DNA of 7,717 nucleotides from JABJPE01 sp036340215 (GTDB lineage Bacteria; Pseudomonadota; Gammaproteobacteria; Comchoanobacterales; Comchoanobacteraceae), in the NCBI GenBank assembly GCA_036340215.1, contig JAYYZF010000057.1, positions 1 through 7,717 on the forward strand, written 5' to 3'. Each line of letters begins with the position of its first letter. Position 1 is the first letter of the stretch. Positions 1 to 7,164 of the stretch are shown here, piece after piece. A program made the translations under genes and the position numbers. The notes under the pieces were generated by a model. It saw only the letters and a list, made by a program, of their open reading frames with translations. It was not told the DNA's origin and did no database searches.

Positions 1-2264
1 CAAAAACAGTTGTTATAGTAGAATCACCAGCTAAAGCTAAAACCATTGCGGGCTATCTTGGCAAAGGTTATACGGTATTATCGTCAAAAGGACATGTAAG
101 AGATCTTGAACCGAAAAAAGGAGCTGTAGACCCAGATAATGGTTTCAAGATGAAATATAAAGCTATTCCTGATAGCGCTAATTACGTAAAGAAAATAATA
201 GACTCCACACGAAATGCAGAAAACCTTTTACTTGCAACTGACCCTGATAGGGAGGGAGAAGCTATTGCTTGGCATCTCTGCGAATTGATAGGCGAAAAAA
301 AATTAAAGAATCTTAAAATTGCAAGAGTCGTATTCCACCAAATAACGAAAAAAGCAATCAAAGAAGCAATTGATTCGCCAAGGATAATTAACCAAGATTT
401 AGTAGATGCACAACAAGCAAGAAGAGCTTTAGATTACTTAATTGGTTTTTATGCCTCTCCTTTGCTTTGGAAAAAGATCAGGAGAGGATTATCTGCTGGC
501 AGAGTACAAAGCCCTGCCCTGTGCCTTATTGTAAATAGAGAACAAGAAATAAAAGCATTTGAGCCTCAAGAGTACTGGACTATCACTGCATTACTTCAGG
601 AAGAAAAACAACAGTTTCCTGCAAAACTCTACGAGTACGAAGGGGAAAAGATAAAGCAGTTTTCTATAACTAATAAAGAGCAAGCAGAGAAAGTACATAA
701 AAATCTGCAAGATAATAGCAATAACATCCTAGAAGTTGTTGATATTGAAACCAAACCAAGGAAAAGAAATCCTGCTGCACCGTTTATAACTTCAACCTTA
801 CAACAAGAAGCAGCAAGAAAAATTGGCTTTAGCTCCTCAAAAACAATGATGGTAGCGCAGCAATTATACGAAGGTATTTCTACTAAAGAAGGTACAATCG
901 GACTAATAACATACATGAGAACCGACTCCGTAAGCCTAGCAGGAGAAGCAATAGCTGAAATTAGAGATTACATAGAGAAAAATTATGGCTCTGAAATGAT
1001 GCCGACAAAACCTCATCAGTATAAAACCAAAGCAAAAAATGCTCAGGAAGCTCATGAGGCAATAAGACCAACAAGTATCTTCAGAAAACCTAAAGATCTA
1101 GCAACTAATCTATCTCCAGACCAATTAAAGCTTTATGACCTAATCTGGAAAAGGACTCTGGCATGTCAAATGAAACATGCTACTCTCCTTGCAACACGCA
1201 TAGACATGGATTGTGGCAAAAAAGGAATTTTTAGGGCAACAGGATCAACAGTCTCTGAACCAGGATTCCTGAGCGTTTACGAAGAAGGATCTGATGATAA
1301 AAAAGACTCAAAGAAGGAAATAAAACTACCTAAAGTTGTTTTAGGTCAGAAAATACCTTTAGAGAAAATTAACTCTGAACAACATTTTACAGAGCCACCA
1401 CCAAGATATAGCGAGGCATCCCTAGTTAAAACACTCGAAGAATACGGGATTGGTAGGCCATCTACTTATGCTAGTATAATCCAAACTCTTAAAAATCGTG
1501 AATACGTTACGTTAGAACAGAAACGCTTTCACCCTACAGATACCGGAGAAATTGTTTGCGGTTTTTTATCCAAATATCTAAACCAGTATGTTGACTATGG
1601 ATTTACTGCTGAATTGGAAGATCAGCTTGATGCTATATCTAGGGGAGAATTGAAGTGGATTCCCTTACTCGAAAAATTTTGGGACCCATTCAAGGAAAAA
1701 GTAGACCATATAGATAATGAGGTTCAGCGCAAAGATGTAACACACGAAAAGCTTGATGAAAAGTGCCCGGAGTGTGGTGGCGAACTTTCAGTAAGATTAG
1801 GTAAAAGAGGTAAGTTCATTGGCTGCAATAACTATCCTGATTGTAAATACACAAGAGGCATGGAAGATGATAAAACTGAATCAAGCACTCCAGAAGTAAT
1901 TTCTGACAGAAAGTGTCCAAAATGCGAAAGTGATCTTGTAATTAAACCAGGTCGTTATGGCAAGTTTATTGGCTGTAGTAATTATCCAAATTGTAAGCAC
2001 ATGGAGCCCCTCGAAAAACCCGAGTCTACTGGTGTTTCTTGTGCAAAATGTGAGCCTGGAGTTCTGCTAAAAAGAAAATCACGTAGAGGAACATTCTTTT
2101 ATTCCTGTGACCAATATCCGAAATGCAAATATGCCGTTTGGAATGAACCATTGAAAAAAAGCTGCCCAAAGTGCAACTGGCCTATACTTACATTAAAAGA
2201 GACTAAAAAATTTGGTAAAGAGATAGTCTGCCCAGAATGTGGTCATAAAGAACCTGCCGAGTAA
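1..2264 (+). CDS. topA: DNA topoisomerase I (type IA), 5' end cut by the window edge
   Basis: Relaxes negatively supercoiled DNA by cutting one strand through a 5'-phosphotyrosine link. The open frame runs from base 3 (753 visible residues); the first residues read KTVVIVESPAKAKTI, the usual TopA N-terminus, so only one or a few codons are missing. Visible numbering: Toprim domain with Glu7 and the TDPDREGE motif (Asp80, Asp82, Glu84, Mg2+ site); SAGRVQSPA at 164-172; catalytic Tyr304 in GLITYMRTDS (codon 912-914); HEAIRPTS near 351; GIGRPSTY at 482-489. The C-terminus carries four Cys4 modules: Cys588/591/608/614, 638/641/658/664, 680/683/702/708 and 721/724/743/746. The first three are classical topoisomerase fingers (GKFIGCxNYPxC type); the fourth ends in a CPEC knuckle. 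The protein is shorter than the 865 aa E. coli enzyme but has every catalytic block. It stops three bases before tsaC, so the two are probably co-transcribed. Identification is secure. Confidence 0.97.
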   Translation, partial: KTVVIVESPAKAKTIAGYLGKGYTVLSSKGHVRDLEPKKGAVDPDNGFKMKYKAIPDSANYVKKIIDSTRNAENLLLATDPDREGEAIAWHLCELIGEKKLKNLKIARVVFHQITKKAIKEAIDSPRIINQDLVDAQQARRALDYLIGFYASPLLWKKIRRGLSAGRVQSPALCLIVNREQEIKAFEPQEYWTITALLQEEKQQFPAKLYEYEGEKIKQFSITNKEQAEKVHKNLQDNSNNILEVVDIETKPRKRNPAAPFITSTLQQEAARKIGFSSSKTMMVAQQLYEGISTKEGTIGLITYMRTDSVSLAGEAIAEIRDYIEKNYGSEMMPTKPHQYKTKAKNAQEAHEAIRPTSIFRKPKDLATNLSPDQLKLYDLIWKRTLACQMKHATLLATRIDMDCGKKGIFRATGSTVSEPGFLSVYEEGSDDKKDSKKEIKLPKVVLGQKIPLEKINSEQHFTEPPPRYSEASLVKTLEEYGIGRPSTYASIIQTLKNREYVTLEQKRFHPTDTGEIVCGFLSKYLNQYVDYGFTAELEDQLDAISRGELKWIPLLEKFWDPFKEKVDHIDNEVQRKDVTHEKLDEKCPECGGELSVRLGKRGKFIGCNNYPDCKYTRGMEDDKTESSTPEVISDRKCPKCESDLVIKPGRYGKFIGCSNYPNCKHMEPLEKPESTGVSCAKCEPGVLLKRKSRRGTFFYSCDQYPKCKYAVWNEPLKKSCPKCNWPILTLKETKKFGKEIVCPECGHKEPAE

Positions 2265-2267
2265 ATT

Positions 2268-2843
2268 ATGGCATACAGTATAAGCAAGCAAGAGAAAATT
2301 GAGATTGAAAAGGCTATTTTAGCATTGCAGAGGGAACAAGTAATTGCATATCCAACAGAGTCTATGTATGGCTTAGGTTGTGACATTTATTCACAAGATG
2401 CGCTACTTAGAATTATAAAATTAAAAAAACGCGATGCCAGCAAAGGTTTAATTGTAGTTGCAGCAAATTGGCAGCAAGTTGAAAATTTAACAGAAAAACT
2501 ACCAGAATCAGACTACAGAGAAATATTTAATACTTGGCCTGGAGCAACAACCTGGGTTTTTCCTGCAAAATCTGAAGTACCACAACTTGTAACAGGATCT
2601 AAGAAAACTATTGCTATAAGAATTAGCAGCAACCCATTCGTACAAGAACTTTGTAAGGGATTTAAAGGTCCAATTATCTCAACAAGCGCAAATATTCAAG
2701 GACATCCACCGGCAATATCAATGCAAGAAACTTTTGCAGTTTTTGGTAATAAGATTGACTGTTATGTTCCTGGAAAAATTGGAGAGAATAAAAAAGCAAG
2801 TAAAATCATTGACGCTCAAACTAAAATTGTTTTACGAAAATAA
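2268..2843 (+). CDS. tsaC: L-threonylcarbamoyladenylate synthase TsaC (YrdC type)
   Basis: Makes threonylcarbamoyl-AMP from threonine, bicarbonate and ATP, the first step of the t6A modification at position 37 of ANN-decoding tRNAs; TsaB, TsaD and TsaE do the transfer. The 191 aa length is that of the single-domain TsaC/YrdC form (about 190 aa), not the longer Sua5 form with an extra C-terminal domain. Visible motifs: YPTES at 28-32 in the substrate pocket, LKKRDASKG at 52-60 with the conserved basic residues, WPGATTWVFPA at 90-100, and STSAN at 138-142. Overall it aligns by eye along its full length with E. coli TsaC. The ATG lies three bases after the topA stop and has no clear Shine-Dalgarno sequence, so translational coupling to topA is likely. 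Its last 12 bases overlap the 3' end of rsmA on the other strand. Close linkage of topA-type genes and tsaC is known in gammaproteobacteria. Confidence 0.95.
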   Translation: MAYSISKQEKIEIEKAILALQREQVIAYPTESMYGLGCDIYSQDALLRIIKLKKRDASKGLIVVAANWQQVENLTEKLPESDYREIFNTWPGATTWVFPAKSEVPQLVTGSKKTIAIRISSNPFVQELCKGFKGPIISTSANIQGHPPAISMQETFAVFGNKIDCYVPGKIGENKKASKIIDAQTKIVLRK

Positions 2844-2851
2844 TTTTTTTT
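2823..2851 (+). terminator. possible intrinsic terminator in the tsaC/rsmA overlap
   Basis: An inverted repeat pairs 2823-2833 (AAAATTGTTTT) with 2837-2847 (AAAATAATTTT) around a three-base ACG loop. In + strand RNA this gives 11 pairs including one G-U, and the T run 2844-2851 leaves four T after the stem. It sits across the tsaC stop codon and inside the last codons of rsmA, so the T run also encodes the Lys-Lys near the RsmA C-terminus. The stem is almost all A-U and would be weak, which keeps the confidence low. On the - strand the G-U becomes a C-A mismatch and there is no trailing U tract, so it fits tsaC termination better than rsmA. Confidence 0.35.
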
Positions 2852-3650
2852 CCAATTCTGAGCCATCAAATTCCTGGAGTTTCTTGGTGATTTTAACATA
2901 ATCATTAACAGACAAATCTGATGGTCTAGCCTTACTAGACAACTCAAGTTTCTGCCAGTCAATTATTGTAAGGACCTTTTTAAAAGAGCTATATAAAATT
3001 TTTCGTTTATGTCTAAAAGATAGCCCAACAACTTTCTCAAAAAGCAACCAATCAAGGGAATCAGACCCTTCCATTACATAAGGGGAAGCACAAAATACAG
3101 TTGAATCAACTTTTGGTGGCGGTGAGAATGACCCTGGACCAACATCTAACAAGTGTTCCAGACGACACCATGACTGTACCATCACAGAAAGACGACCGTA
3201 AAAGGGGGAGCCAGGAGTAGCAACTAAACGCTCGGCAACTTCCTTCTGAACCATAAAAATCATTTTACCAATTATATCCTGAAAATTACGCAAGCGTAGC
3301 ATCAAGACAGCGGAGATCTGATAAGGCAAATTACCAAAGATACAAAGTTTATTACCGCCAAGGTCTAGATAAATACTACGAAAATCAGCACGCATTACAT
3401 CACAATTTATAAATTTAATGCTTTCAGGGCTAACTAACCTTGCCTCTAAAGCAGCTATTAAACTGGAATCTATTTCTATAGCTGTAATATTATTGTCAAG
3501 TGATAATAGAGGAATAGTCAACGCACCTAGCCCAGGTCCAATTTCGACTAAAGGTAGATTTTTACTTGAGTTTACTAGCTCGACTATTCTAGTTATGACA
3601 AACTTATCAACAAGGAAATTCTGCCCTAGCTTAACATTCTTACGTGGCAT
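2832..3650 (-). CDS. rsmA: 16S rRNA (adenine1518-N6/adenine1519-N6) dimethyltransferase RsmA (KsgA)
   Basis: Uses S-adenosylmethionine to dimethylate two adjacent adenosines in the 3'-terminal hairpin of 16S rRNA, a late check in 30S subunit assembly; loss of the family member gives kasugamycin resistance. At 272 aa it matches the E. coli protein (273 aa). Visible: KLGQNFLVD at 7-15, SAM motif I EIGPGLGALT at 36-45, acidic ribose-binding AIEID at 57-61, NCD at 82-84, the catalytic NLPY at 107-110, QKEVAERL at 135-142, YGRLSVM at 151-157, and FSPPPKVDS at 175-183 followed by FRHKRK at 212-217. The ATG comes 9 bases after the surA stop, with an AGGT spanning the end of surA as a possible ribosome binding site about 13 bases upstream, so it is probably read from the lptD-surA message. 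The order lptD-surA-pdxA-rsmA is common in proteobacteria; pdxA is absent here. The 3' end converges on tsaC with a 12-base overlap. Confidence 0.97.
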   Translation of the reverse strand: MPRKNVKLGQNFLVDKFVITRIVELVNSSKNLPLVEIGPGLGALTIPLLSLDNNITAIEIDSSLIAALEARLVSPESIKFINCDVMRADFRSIYLDLGGNKLCIFGNLPYQISAVLMLRLRNFQDIIGKMIFMVQKEVAERLVATPGSPFYGRLSVMVQSWCRLEHLLDVGPGSFSPPPKVDSTVFCASPYVMEGSDSLDWLLFEKVVGLSFRHKRKILYSSFKKVLTIIDWQKLELSSKARPSDLSVNDYVKITKKLQEFDGSELEKKLFS

Positions 3651-3659
3651 TAAGTAATT

Positions 3660-4553
3660 TTACCTAATTTCAATATATGTGGAATCTCTGAGGGATTTAA
3701 TCCACTTAGGAATGAGGTTTCCTCCTTGACGTGCAGTTAAAATATATTTTGCATAGTCAGCACTCATTTCCTTTGGCTTTTGCTTTTCAAGCATAAGTAA
3801 AGAGTGATATCCATTAGGAGCAATAACCATATAACTTGGGGTATCTACTTTTATGTTTGAAACAACATTCTTATATAAACTTGGCATCTGATCTATTGAT
3901 TTTACCCCTAAATCAGTTATTGTCATAGGAGCTAGCTGCTCTCGCCCATCCTTATATCTACTAATAGCATCATTTACTCTCTCAGAAAAAGAGTGTGATG
4001 TAACCTTATCAGAGCCTTTCGGCAGATAAATATCTAAGATGTGATATTTAGTATTTTCTTTGTAATATGCAGTCATAAAATTATGCACATCTTTACTTGA
4101 AATGTTTGTTTCGCTAGCTAAGTACTTTTGCTGTACTTGGGTTACAAGAAAATCTTCTTTTAAAAAAGATTCGAACTCATCAAGAGTTAATTTATACTGT
4201 TTTAAGGTACTAACAAGCTGGTCTTTGGATAGTTTGGCTTCTCTGGAAGAAGTAAAACTCTTTACTAAATCTAAATTATCAGGAACCCTTAAACCAAACC
4301 TTGCGACATAACTTAGCATAAGTTTCCTATCAACAACATAATTCAAGATCATGTCATTCGAATTTGGCTGATTTAAAGAGCTCTCATCAATTCGCCCCTG
4401 AATCAGCATACACGACTTTATCTTTGCAACATCAATATTGGTTATTGGCTCAGATCCAACAATAGCTTCTATGCTAGTTATTTCTTCAGCAGCACAAAAA
4501 TTAGATGTTAAACATAAAACTAACGCGTATGTGTATAAAATTATTTTTTTCAA
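3660..4553 (-). CDS. surA: SurA-like periplasmic chaperone with one degenerate parvulin domain
   Basis: SurA binds unfolded outer-membrane proteins in the periplasm and hands them to the BAM complex; LptD is one of its best known clients and is encoded just upstream. The 297 aa product begins with a signal peptide (KK, hydrophobic stretch, likely signal peptidase I cut after CAA near 20-22; no good lipobox). Residues about 25-165 resemble the SurA N-terminal chaperone core: IEAIVGSEPITNIDV at 28-42, then a helical region. Residues about 169-259 look like a single parvulin fold, starting KYHILDIYLP and ending GYHSLLMLEK, but the central GG..GW segment of active parvulins is missing. The last about 35 residues match the C-terminal helix of SurA that packs on the core. 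Usual gammaproteobacterial SurA is about 430 aa with two parvulin domains, so this form is reduced and probably lacks isomerase activity (inference). The start is TTG, supported by AGGGGA seven bases upstream; no ATG fits the signal peptide. Confidence 0.85.
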   Translation of the reverse strand: MKKIILYTYALVLCLTSNFCAAEEITSIEAIVGSEPITNIDVAKIKSCMLIQGRIDESSLNQPNSNDMILNYVVDRKLMLSYVARFGLRVPDNLDLVKSFTSSREAKLSKDQLVSTLKQYKLTLDEFESFLKEDFLVTQVQQKYLASETNISSKDVHNFMTAYYKENTKYHILDIYLPKGSDKVTSHSFSERVNDAISRYKDGREQLAPMTITDLGVKSIDQMPSLYKNVVSNIKVDTPSYMVIAPNGYHSLLMLEKQKPKEMSADYAKYILTARQGGNLIPKWIKSLRDSTYIEIR

Positions 4554-4575
4554 AGCAACTTCCCCTTTAGTTGTT
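4554..4575 (-). promoter_or_regulatory. surA ribosome binding site in a small hairpin loop
   Basis: Read on the - strand, CAACT (4573-4569) and AGTTG (4560-4556) form a five-base inverted repeat whose eight-base loop is AAAGGGGA, the strong Shine-Dalgarno sequence of surA. AGGGGA ends seven bases before the TTG at 4553-4551, which is what supports a TTG start. Whether the short stem forms in RNA, and has any control function, cannot be told from sequence. The rest of the 62-base lptD-surA gap shows no terminator, so the two genes are probably co-transcribed. Confidence 0.55.
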
Positions 4576-4615
4576 GAACTTTAACAGATTTAAGACATCC
4601 TTTCAATAATAAAAC

Positions 4616-7054
4616 CTAACCAAATCCAGATAGATAAACACGTACTATAAAAGAATTTTGATAATCTTTATCTCCATTAGCATCTAAACCCTGATATCTA
4701 TGTTGAAAACCAATAGATGAATTAAGACAGCAACTTGTATAATCTAAGCCAACAAAGAAACCTGTACTAGTTTGGTCGTCAAAATTATATTGTACTTCTG
4801 CTTCAAGATTGAGATTTTCTTGAATTCTACTTTTTACAGTGCCACCTATAATTTTTGACTTTGTGACATCCATTGGAAAAAGTGACAAGTAATTAACAGA
4901 ACTGTAATATATCTTGTAATCTAGATTAGCGCCCGAGTAATGTAAATCTGAATAAATGCTATTACTATTTTCAAACTCATTATCTAAAGAAAGGACAAAA
5001 TCTGTTGAATAATTACCTTTAAATAAAGAAAATTTAAACTCCCAGGGAGAAAAATTGTGGATGGCTTGAGGATCTTCTTGACAATCATCTGACGAACAAA
5101 CTCTATGTAACCTGAAGGCATAATTCTTAGCGATGTCAAAACTGGCGATTAAATCACCGCTATTTTTCTCAAACCAAAATGTCTCTAATGCCATAGTAAG
5201 GCTATTTGCATCACCAATCCTATCATGCCCAACAAATCTATTAAGACGAAATAAATTTTGGTAGTTATCTGCTGGCAAGTATGTATCTAAAACAGGAAGA
5301 TTATTTTGATCACGATAAGCAATATATTTGTAAAATAATCTTGGTTGCAAGGAAAAAGAAAAGTAGCTATCTTCAAAACTCAACATTGCTTTCTTTTCAT
5401 AGCTCAACCATGGCACAAAAACATGATTATCAGACGCCACATCGGTATTTTGATTATTCCAATCATAATATGAGGCATTAAAGCCAAACTTAAAAGTTCC
5501 TCTATACCAGGGTTTGTAATTAAAAATACTGAAGACAGGATCAATAATAAATCTATCACCATCTATGTTTATATTTTCCTGGGAACTATTTTTTTGTAAG
5601 CTTGAGTCTAAGGGACTAAAATGTAGAAAACTAGTGAATAAGTCGAATTGTATGTCAGGATAGTCTTTTGAGAAATACTGTAATCTTGAGCTTACAACTG
5701 GCAAAGCTGAGAATAAACCTTCTATTATGTCCTGTCCTAAAGGTTGTAAGACTTGGTCCTTTTGCAATAAAAATTCTGTTCTAATATAGCCAGTATCGTA
5801 GTTTAAACTAAAATTACGAGGTAGCTTTCTTGAAGGTAAAATTGCTCTTACTTGAGTAAAATCATCAGACATATAATCGTCGCTCATATAATTATAGTTC
5901 AGATTTAAATATGCCTTAGGGCTTAAAGTATAACTTTGATTATATGCAAAGAAGAATCTATAAGCACTGGAGTTTGATAAGCTTGTTGCAAGAAATTGCT
6001 CACTAGAATTGGAACTATTCTCGTATTCAGGAACCGTTTCCTCTTTAAAGGTTTCAAAAGCACTGTCATCAAAAACATTAAATAGAGTTAATTTGCCTGA
6101 CGACTTAGGTGTAATAAATCGAAATAGGCCTTTCCATGCAAGCCCTCTCTCACTAAAATAAACAAGAGAAGTTGTTAGATCATAGTTAGGTGCTAAATTC
6201 CAGTAATAAGGAACTGAGACACTGTAACCACCATCACTCGTATATCCAACTGTTGGGTGTAAAAAACCACTTTGACGTTCGGATGTAAAAGGGAAACCTA
6301 ATATAGGAATATAAAAAACTCTTTGACCGAATAAACGCAGCCACAGGCCTTTTGCGAATCCCTGATTGGTAATGTTATCAACACTCAAGTTTGTAGCTTC
6401 TAAAACCCAATCTGGCCGAGTAAAGCTACAATTACTTATGGACAAGTTAGAAAATGAGATTTTATTTTTTTTCGGGAACCAGACCTCCTCAGCTTGCCCC
6501 CAAAACTCACCAAGACCCTTGTTGCTGGAAGATTTAATACGATAAAAAGTATTGTTGAAATAACCGCGGCCATTAGCATACCAAATAGCTGTATCTGCTA
6601 AGATAAGCAAACCATCTTTTTGAAAATTTACTTTCTTATTAGCAACGAAAATAGATTTAAATGATTTGTGCTTCGAGTAACATATAGTATCAGCAAACAG
6701 TCGGTTGTCTTTGTAAGATAAGGAGGCATTTCCCTTTAGAAATGAAATATCTGTCTCTGAAATCATCGTATTTTTATCAGCATTAAAGTATAAGTGACCA
6801 TCCTCTTTAACGGTCTTATCAAACTTCGCCTGAGTAAAATAACCTTTACACTGGGAATCATTTACGACCCAGCCAACTCTATTAGAATCAAGGCGTGAAA
6901 AATCTTGCCTATCTACCTTCTTAAAATCACACTTTTTCTTAAATGACTGGTATTCAGACTGATATTCTGTAGTAGTATATTCATGAGCTCCTACATTCAT
7001 ACTAAGCATAAAAGCAAAAATTAGAATGAGAGTTTTGTTTCTTGATATTACCAC
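4616..7054 (-). CDS. lptD: LPS-assembly outer-membrane protein LptD
   Basis: LptD forms, with the lipoprotein LptE, the outer-membrane translocon that receives lipopolysaccharide from the Lpt periplasmic bridge and inserts it into the outer leaflet. The 812 aa protein has an N-terminal signal peptide (basic start, hydrophobic 9-20, likely cut after VGA at 21-23), a periplasmic OstA/LptA-like jellyroll at about 85-220, then a beta-barrel to the C-terminus. Family-typical stretches are seen at 244-264 (QRVFYIPILGFPF, then SGFLHP) and 277-293 (YSVSVPYYWNLAPNYDL). The adjacent Cys775-Cys776 pair in YTSCC corresponds to the C-terminal pair of E. coli LptD (724/725), and Cys42 and Cys209 are candidates for its N-terminal partners; four more Cys (69, 125, 653, 658) are present. 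The start is GTG: the frame is closed by a stop at 7097-7099, and no ATG lies before the signal peptide. A weak AGG at 7067-7069 precedes it by 12 bases. First gene of the lptD-surA-rsmA group. Confidence 0.95.
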   Translation of the reverse strand: MVISRNKTLILIFAFMLSMNVGAHEYTTTEYQSEYQSFKKKCDFKKVDRQDFSRLDSNRVGWVVNDSQCKGYFTQAKFDKTVKEDGHLYFNADKNTMISETDISFLKGNASLSYKDNRLFADTICYSKHKSFKSIFVANKKVNFQKDGLLILADTAIWYANGRGYFNNTFYRIKSSSNKGLGEFWGQAEEVWFPKKNKISFSNLSISNCSFTRPDWVLEATNLSVDNITNQGFAKGLWLRLFGQRVFYIPILGFPFTSERQSGFLHPTVGYTSDGGYSVSVPYYWNLAPNYDLTTSLVYFSERGLAWKGLFRFITPKSSGKLTLFNVFDDSAFETFKEETVPEYENSSNSSEQFLATSLSNSSAYRFFFAYNQSYTLSPKAYLNLNYNYMSDDYMSDDFTQVRAILPSRKLPRNFSLNYDTGYIRTEFLLQKDQVLQPLGQDIIEGLFSALPVVSSRLQYFSKDYPDIQFDLFTSFLHFSPLDSSLQKNSSQENINIDGDRFIIDPVFSIFNYKPWYRGTFKFGFNASYYDWNNQNTDVASDNHVFVPWLSYEKKAMLSFEDSYFSFSLQPRLFYKYIAYRDQNNLPVLDTYLPADNYQNLFRLNRFVGHDRIGDANSLTMALETFWFEKNSGDLIASFDIAKNYAFRLHRVCSSDDCQEDPQAIHNFSPWEFKFSLFKGNYSTDFVLSLDNEFENSNSIYSDLHYSGANLDYKIYYSSVNYLSLFPMDVTKSKIIGGTVKSRIQENLNLEAEVQYNFDDQTSTGFFVGLDYTSCCLNSSIGFQHRYQGLDANGDKDYQNSFIVRVYLSGFG
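5861..5890 (-). repeat. two-copy 15-base in-frame tandem repeat in lptD
   Basis: Two consecutive 15-base units (5876-5890 and 5861-5875 on the - strand) each encode Tyr-Met-Ser-Asp-Asp, giving YMSDDYMSDD at LptD residues 389-398. The copies differ at four bases, all without changing the peptide, which suggests an old duplication kept under protein-level constraint. It lies in the barrel region, probably lengthening a strand end or loop. Confidence 0.7.
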
Positions 7055-7164
7055 TATTAATATAAACCTATTTGAGCTAAACTTAAATTTTTCAATCTAC
7101 TATCCTTGTTTTTGGCACAATTATGACTACAAATATAGAAATAAAACAAAATCAATAATTTTAT
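7055..7164. promoter_or_regulatory. divergent intergenic region between lptD and the amgK-like gene
   Basis: About 110 bases, very AT-rich, from which lptD (left) and the kinase gene (right) are both transcribed. Besides the + strand promoter listed separately, the - strand has a weak candidate for lptD: CATAAT as -10 (7125-7120) with TTGTTT 18 bases upstream. I see no match to the sigma-E consensus that drives lptD in E. coli, no riboswitch and no clear operator. Confidence 0.4.
7112..7139 (+). promoter_or_regulatory. candidate sigma70-type promoter for the amgK-like gene
   Basis: TTGGCA at 7112-7117 (five of six to the -35 consensus) and TATAGA at 7134-7139 (four of six to the -10) are separated by 16 bases. 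Transcription would start near 7146, leaving a short leader before any start in 7165-7176. In such AT-rich DNA chance matches are common, so this is only a candidate, but its position fits the short N-terminus predicted for the gene. Confidence 0.4.

Noticed and set aside
629..916. Open frame of 95 codons on the - strand inside topA
   Set aside because: Lies fully antisense to a conserved part of TopA including the active-site region; its product has no recognisable domain.
3418..3657. Open frame of 79 codons on the + strand inside rsmA
   Set aside because: Antisense to the conserved N-terminal half of RsmA; no family resemblance and no ribosome binding site.
4102..4311. Open frame of 69 codons on the + strand inside surA
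   Set aside because: Antisense shadow of surA with no independent support.
4491..4497. Possible lipoprotein lipobox around the Cys at residue 20 of SurA
   Set aside because: The residues before the Cys (Ser-Asn-Phe) do not fit the lipobox rule, and SurA proteins are soluble; an ordinary signal peptidase I site after CAA fits better.
5281..5481. Open frame of 66 codons on the + strand inside lptD
   Set aside because: Antisense shadow of the LptD barrel; no recognisable features.
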